From NCBI RefSeq assembly GCF_000716445.1, contig NZ_JNWK01000082.1, positions 1 through 28,515 of the forward strand: a DNA stretch of 28,515 nucleotides, read 5' to 3'. The DNA is from Streptomyces wedmorensis. Lineage in GTDB: Bacteria; Actinomycetota; Actinomycetes; Streptomycetales; Streptomycetaceae. Below the pieces are notes generated by a model. It had not been told where the DNA came from. It was given only the letters and a program-made list of their open reading frames with translations, and did no database searches. Below are positions 24,197 through 28,515 of this stretch, piece by piece (the stretch's first letter is position 1; each line of letters begins with the position of its first letter). Position numbers and translations under genes: made by a program.

Positions 24197-27100
24197 TCAG
24201 TCCGCGGTGAGCGCGTCGATGCGCTCCAGCAGCTGCTCGGCGAGCATCTCCACCGTGGGGTACTCGAAGGCGAAGGCGGCGGGGAGCCTCAGCCCGGTCA
24301 GGCCGGACAGCCGGTTGCGCAGTTCGACGGAGGTCAGCGAGTCGAAGCCGACCTCGAACAGGACGGTCTCCGGTCCGAAGTCGTCCGCCGAGAGGTGGCC
24401 GAGGACCGCCGCCGCCTCCTGGACGACCAGTTCGAGGAGGATCGCTCCACGCTGTTCGCGGGGTGCTTTGGCGAGCGCGTCGGCGAGCCGGCTCGCCCCG
24501 GCCGCCGTCCCGTCGCCGACCGCCCGGCGGCCCACCCTGAGCAGGCCGCGCAGCAGCGGGGGCACGTGGTCGGCGCTCGTCGTGGCGCGCATGGCGGCGA
24601 AGTCGAACTTCGCCGGTGCCAGCACGGCGTCCGGGGCGCGCAGCGCGGCGTCGAAGAGCTCCATGCCCTCCTGTTCGGTGAAGGCGAGGATGCCGAGCCG
24701 GTCGATGCGCTGGAGGTCGATCTCGCCGAGGTGTTCCACGATCTCGGAGGTCTGTCCCCACCAGCCCCAGGCGAGGGAGGTGGCGGGCAGGCCGACGGCC
24801 TGGCGGTGCTGGGCGAGGGCGTCGAGGAACGCGTTGGCCGCCGCGTAGCTGCCCTGACCGGGGTTGCCGAGGGTGCCGGCGGCCGAGGAGAACAGCACGA
24901 ACGCGGCCAGGTCGAGGCCGGACGTCAGCTCGTGGAGATGGACGGCCGCGTCGATCTTCGGCCGGAAGACCGTGTCGAGCCGCTCGGGGGTGAGGGCCGT
25001 GACGACACCGTCGTCGAGGACGCCCGCCGTGTGGATCACGCCGGTCAGCGGGGCCTCGGCGGGTATCTCCGCCAGCAGCGCCGCCAGGGCCTCGCGGTCG
25101 GCGACGTCGCAGGCCGCGATCCGCACCCGGGCGCCCAGGCCGGTCAGCTCGGTCTCGAGCGCGTCGGCGCCGGGCGCCTCCGGTCCGCGGCGCGACACGA
25201 GCAGCAGGTTCCCGACCTGGTGTTCCCGCACCAGGTGGCGGGCGACGAGACCGCCGAGCGCTCCGGTGCCGCCGGTGATGAGCACCGTGCCGGCCGGGTC
25301 GAGCTTCCGGTGCCGCCCCCGCGCGGGCTCGGCCCGTACCAGTCGCGGCACGTGGACCGCTCCCTTGCGGACGGCCACCTGCGCGTCGAAGGACGCCAGG
25401 ACGCCCGGCAGGGCGCGCAGCGACTCCTCCGTGTCGTCGGTGTCGACCAGGACGACGCGGCCGGGGTTCTCGGCCTGTGCCGAGCGCAGCAGGCCCCACA
25501 GCGCGGCGGCCGACAGGTCGGTCGGCTCGCCCCCGGCGGCGACGGCGCCGTGCGTCACGGCGAGCAGCCTGGTGTCCTCCAGGGTGGGTTCGGCCAGCCA
25601 TGCCTGGAGCAGCTCCAGGACCTGGGCGGCCACGTCGCGCACCTCGTCGGCGTCGGGGCGGTCGCCGCCGAAGACGTCGAGGAGCAGGAGCGCGGTGTCG
25701 GTGCCGGCGAGGGCGCGGACGTCCTCGGCGGTGGCGACGGAGACGGCGGCCAGTTCGGCGTCCTGGGACTTGACCGTGGTCGGCTCCCACTCCACGCGGA
25801 ACATCTGCTCGGCCACCGCGCCGGAGCCGGCGCGCAGGGCGGCCGGGTCCACCGGCCTGGCCACCAGCGACTCGACGGAGGCGACGGGGGCTCCGGTGCT
25901 GTCGGCGAGGTGCAGGGTGATGGTGTCCTCGCCGCTCGGGACCAGGCGCAGCCGCAGGGCGTCGGCCCCGGCCGCGTACAGCCGTACGTCGCTCCACGCG
26001 AAGGGCAGCACCAGTTGCCGCTCTCCGTCGCCCGGCCGGAAGACCCCGGCGTGCAGGCAGGCGTCGAGCAGCGCCGGGTGCAGTCCGAAGCCGTCGGCCT
26101 TGCCCGCCTCTTCGGGCAGGGCGATCTCGGCGAAGATCTCCTCGCCCCGGGTCCACACCGACCGCAGGCCCCGGAAGGCGGGCCCGTAGCCGTACCCGCT
26201 TCCGGCCAGTCCGTCGTACGCGGTGACGGCGGCGTCCTCGACCGGCTCGGCGCCGCGCGGCGGCCACTGGGTCAGCTCGAAGTCGGGTTTGCCGTTCTCG
26301 GGCGCCAGTTGCCCCGACGCGAGCCGGGTCCAGGCCGTGGCCGGGCCGGCGTCCTCGCGGCGGGAGTGGATGGTGAACCGGCGGTGTCCCGAGCCGTCCG
26401 CGTCGGCGATCTCCACCCGGAGCTGCACGCCGCCCTGCGCGGGCATGGCGAGCGGGGCCTCGATCACCAGCTCGGCGAGCAGCTCGCAGCCGGCCTCGTC
26501 ACCGGCCCGCAGGGCCAGCTCGACCAGGGCGGCGCCGGGTACGAGCACCGTCCCGGCGGCGGCGTGGTCGGCCAGCCACGGGTGCGAGAACAGCGAGAGG
26601 CGGGAGGTGAACAGGAGGGCGCCGGAGCCGGGGATCTCCGTCATCGCGCCGAGGAGGGGGTGCGCGACGGCGGCCAGGCCCAGGCCGGCCGGGTCGCCCG
26701 CGCCGGAGGTGGTGTCCAGCCAGTAGCGCTGCCGCTGGAAGGCGTACGTGGGCAGCTCGGCGGCCGGACCACCGGCCTCGCCGAGGACGGCGTTCCAGTC
26801 GACGGGCACGCCGCGCACGTGGAGGGCGGCCATCGCCTCCAGGAAGCGGCGGGGGCCGCTCTCCTCGCGGCGCAGCGTCCCGGTCACCAGCGCGGAGGCC
26901 ACGCCGGCGGCTTCGAGGCTCTGCTCGATCGCCGGGACGAGTACGGGGTGGGTGCCGGCCTCCACGAAGACGTCGTGGCCACCGGCGCCGAGGGCGCGGA
27001 CCACCGGGTCGAGGCGGACCGTCTGCCGCAGGTTCCGGTACCAGTACCCGGCGTCGAGTCCCGCGGTGTCGAAGAGCCCGCCCGTCACCGTCGAGTAGAA

Positions 27101-28515
27101 GGGCATCTCGGAGGAACGGGGGGCGAGACCGGCCAGGGCCTCGACGAGTTCCTGCTCGACGGCGTCGACGTGGGAGGAGTGCGAGGCGTAGTCGGCGGGG
27201 ATCGGGCGGACCCGGACACCGGCGTCCTCGCACCCGCGGACAAGACCGGCCAGCGCCTCGGGGTCACCGGCGACGACGAACGCCTCCGGGCCGTTGACCG
27301 CCGCGATGTCGAGCCTGCCGGGCCACGGCGCCATGAGTTCCGCCAGCCGCCCGGGGTCCGCCGCGACCGAGGCCATCGCGCCCCGGCCGGACAGCGCGGT
27401 CGCCACGACGCGGCTGCGGATCACGACGACCTTCGCCGCGTCCGCCAGGCCCAGCCCGCCGGCCACGCAGGCCGCCGCGATCTCGCCCTGCGAGTGGCCG
27501 ACCACCACGTCCGGGACGAAACCCGCGGCCTGCCACAGCGCGCCCAGGGAGACCATGACGGCGAACGACACCGGCTGCACGACGTCGACCGCGTCCAGCG
27601 AGGGCGCCCCCTCCGTCTGCCGGATCACATCGAGCAGCGACCATCCGGTCAGCGGGTCGAGTACCTCGGCGCACTCCCGCATCCGGGCCGCGAACACCGG
27701 CGAGGAGTCGAGGAGATCGGCTCCCATGCCGGGCCACTGGCCACCCTGCCCGGGGAAGACGAGCACCTTCCGCCCGTGCAGCGGACCGCCCAGACCGGTG
27801 ACGAGGCCCTGCGCGGGCTCGTCCGCCCCCAGTGCCGCCAGACCCGTCAGCGCCTCCTCGCGGTCTCCCGCGACGAGGACGGCCCGCTCGGGCAGCGGGC
27901 CCCGGGTGCGTACGAGGGAACGTGCCGCGCCGGCCGCGCTCACGTCCGGGTGCGCGGCGAGGTGCGAAGCCAGACGCCGGGCCTGTCCCGCGAGAGCCCC
28001 TCTGCCACGCGCCGAGAGGACGAGCGGGACGGGCCCGGCGACGAGCGGTTCGGACGCGTCGTCGGTGCGGGCGGGCGCAGGCTCGGGGGCCTGTTCCAGG
28101 ATGACGTGGGCGTTGGTTCCGCTGACTCCGAAGCTCGACACACCGGCTCGGCGGGGCCGGTCGACCTCGGGCCAGGGCCGGGCCTCCGTGAGCAGCTCCA
28201 CGGCACCGGACGCCCAGTCCACCTGGGGCGTCGGCTCGTCGACGTGGAGGGTCTGCGGCAGCACGCCGTGCCGCATCGCCATCACCATCTTGATGACGCC
28301 GGCGACACCGGCGGCGGCCTGCGTGTGCGTCGCCCAGCGCGGTCCCGGTGCCGTGCGCCTCCACCGCGTCCACGTCGGAAGGACGCAGGCCCGCGTTGGC
28401 CAGCGCCCGGCGGATGACCCGCTGCTGGGAGGGGCCGTTGGGGGCGGTCAGGCCGTTCGAGGCGCCGTCCTGGTTGACGGCGGAGCCGCGTACGACACCC
28501 AGGATCCGCCGGCCG
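24197..28515 (-). CDS. Type I PKS, terminal module KS-AT-DH-KR-ACP, no TE (continues past window; KS frame broken)
   Basis: The frame ending at 24197 is open from 28288 (1363 codons; numbering from there). It holds the KS tail ([19 protein letters not shown]), AT 173-460, DH about 540-745, KR about 999-1170 and ACP about 1285-1355, ending TAD. AT: Ser266 in GHSQGE and YASH at 367-370, plus DVVQP, predict methylmalonyl-CoA. DH: His575 ([10 protein letters not shown]) and Asp742 suggest activity. [14 protein letters not shown] at 1091-1093 (B type), Tyr1148 and Asn1152, active. ACP: GFDSL, Ser1317. No ER or TE. The module would add an alpha-methyl enoyl unit, then pass the chain to the amide synthase. 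Upstream of about 28325 the KS continues in another frame ([23 protein letters not shown]) because of an internal deletion. Confidence 0.92.
28325..28331 (-). other. Deletion junction inside the ketosynthase
   Basis: Reading leftward on the minus strand, the KS passes through [11 protein letters not shown] and is followed at once, in a different frame, by [21 protein letters not shown]. In an intact KS about 31 residues (PIEAQ ... SNIG) lie between these motifs, so about 92 bases are missing and the frame is lost. The first catalytic His motif (EAHGTGT) is present. The second (NIGH) is cut at the junction. Confidence 0.8.

Noticed and set aside
24197..24300. A thioesterase or reductase release domain at the PKS end
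   Set aside because: The protein stops about 10 residues after the ACP; the following gene is the NAT-like enzyme.
26850..27790. AT domain as the one that loads the unusual alkylmalonyl extender
   Set aside because: YASH and the DVVQP motif point to methylmalonyl-CoA; there is no sign of an altered YASH position.
23360..28417. A 1685-codon open frame on the plus strand opposite the PKS and NAT genes
   Set aside because: It is a GC-driven antisense frame. The minus strand carries clear AT, DH, KR, ACP, NAT and CCR motifs, and the plus-strand translation is low-complexity.
1..28515. tRNA genes, rRNA, CRISPR arrays, riboswitches
   Set aside because: No clover-leaf, spaced direct-repeat array or known aptamer pattern was found on reading either strand.

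Overview
The window looks like high-GC Streptomyces (or close actinomycete) chromosome: GTG and TTG starts are common, third codon positions are strongly G/C, and the gene families (SARP/AfsR and LAL regulators, SUKH immunity proteins, type I PKS, CCR) are typical of that group. All calls come from reading the sequence and its translations by eye; no database search was run.

Left part (1-12.8 kb), an accessory region. It opens with the tail of an IS481-type transposase. Next comes a minus-strand polymorphic-toxin locus in the order disrupted deaminase toxin, SUKH-3 immunity protein, stand-alone YwqJ-like deaminase, SUKH-3 fusion protein. Ordinary chromosomal genes follow: a YcaQ-like winged-helix protein and a CorA magnesium channel. 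Then come a very large AfsR-type SARP regulator with one TTA codon, a tyrosine-recombinase scrap, and a second toxin system: a membrane-anchored HINT protein ending in a Doc/Fic-like domain, translationally coupled to an 85-aa probable immunity protein. A frameshifted C-terminal remnant of a second corA lies further right. These scraps mark the stretch as a site of repeated insertion and decay.

Right part (13-28.5 kb), the edge of a polyketide gene cluster. A LAL (LuxR-type) regulator, a metallophosphoesterase, an Sfp-type phosphopantetheinyl transferase and an orphan MazF-like protein run rightward. They converge on a minus-strand operon that reads, in order of transcription: type I PKS terminal module (incomplete KS-AT-DH-KR-ACP, no thioesterase), arylamine N-acetyltransferase-like amide synthase, crotonyl-CoA carboxylase/reductase, KAS III, 3-hydroxyacyl-CoA dehydrogenase, type II thioesterase, and a class II DAHP-synthase homologue. 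A PKS that ends at an ACP and is followed by a RifF-like protein is the layout of ansamycin clusters, where the acetyltransferase homologue releases the chain as a macrolactam. KAS III, dehydrogenase and CCR form a complete route to an unusual alkylmalonyl-CoA extender, as in branched-extender ansamycins. I therefore infer an ansamycin-type macrolactam cluster with a non-standard extender unit. No AHBA biosynthesis genes are visible, so the starter is unproven.

The most unusual points are these. (1) The class II DAHP synthase homologue has lost its recognisable metal-ligand and several substrate-binding motifs, so it looks like a pseudoenzyme or a neofunctionalised protein. (2) The terminal PKS module has a roughly 90-bp frame-breaking deletion in its ketosynthase. 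(3) A HINT polymorphic toxin carries a Doc-like C-terminal domain. (4) Deaminase and SUKH genes alternate, and one deaminase has no secretion domain.
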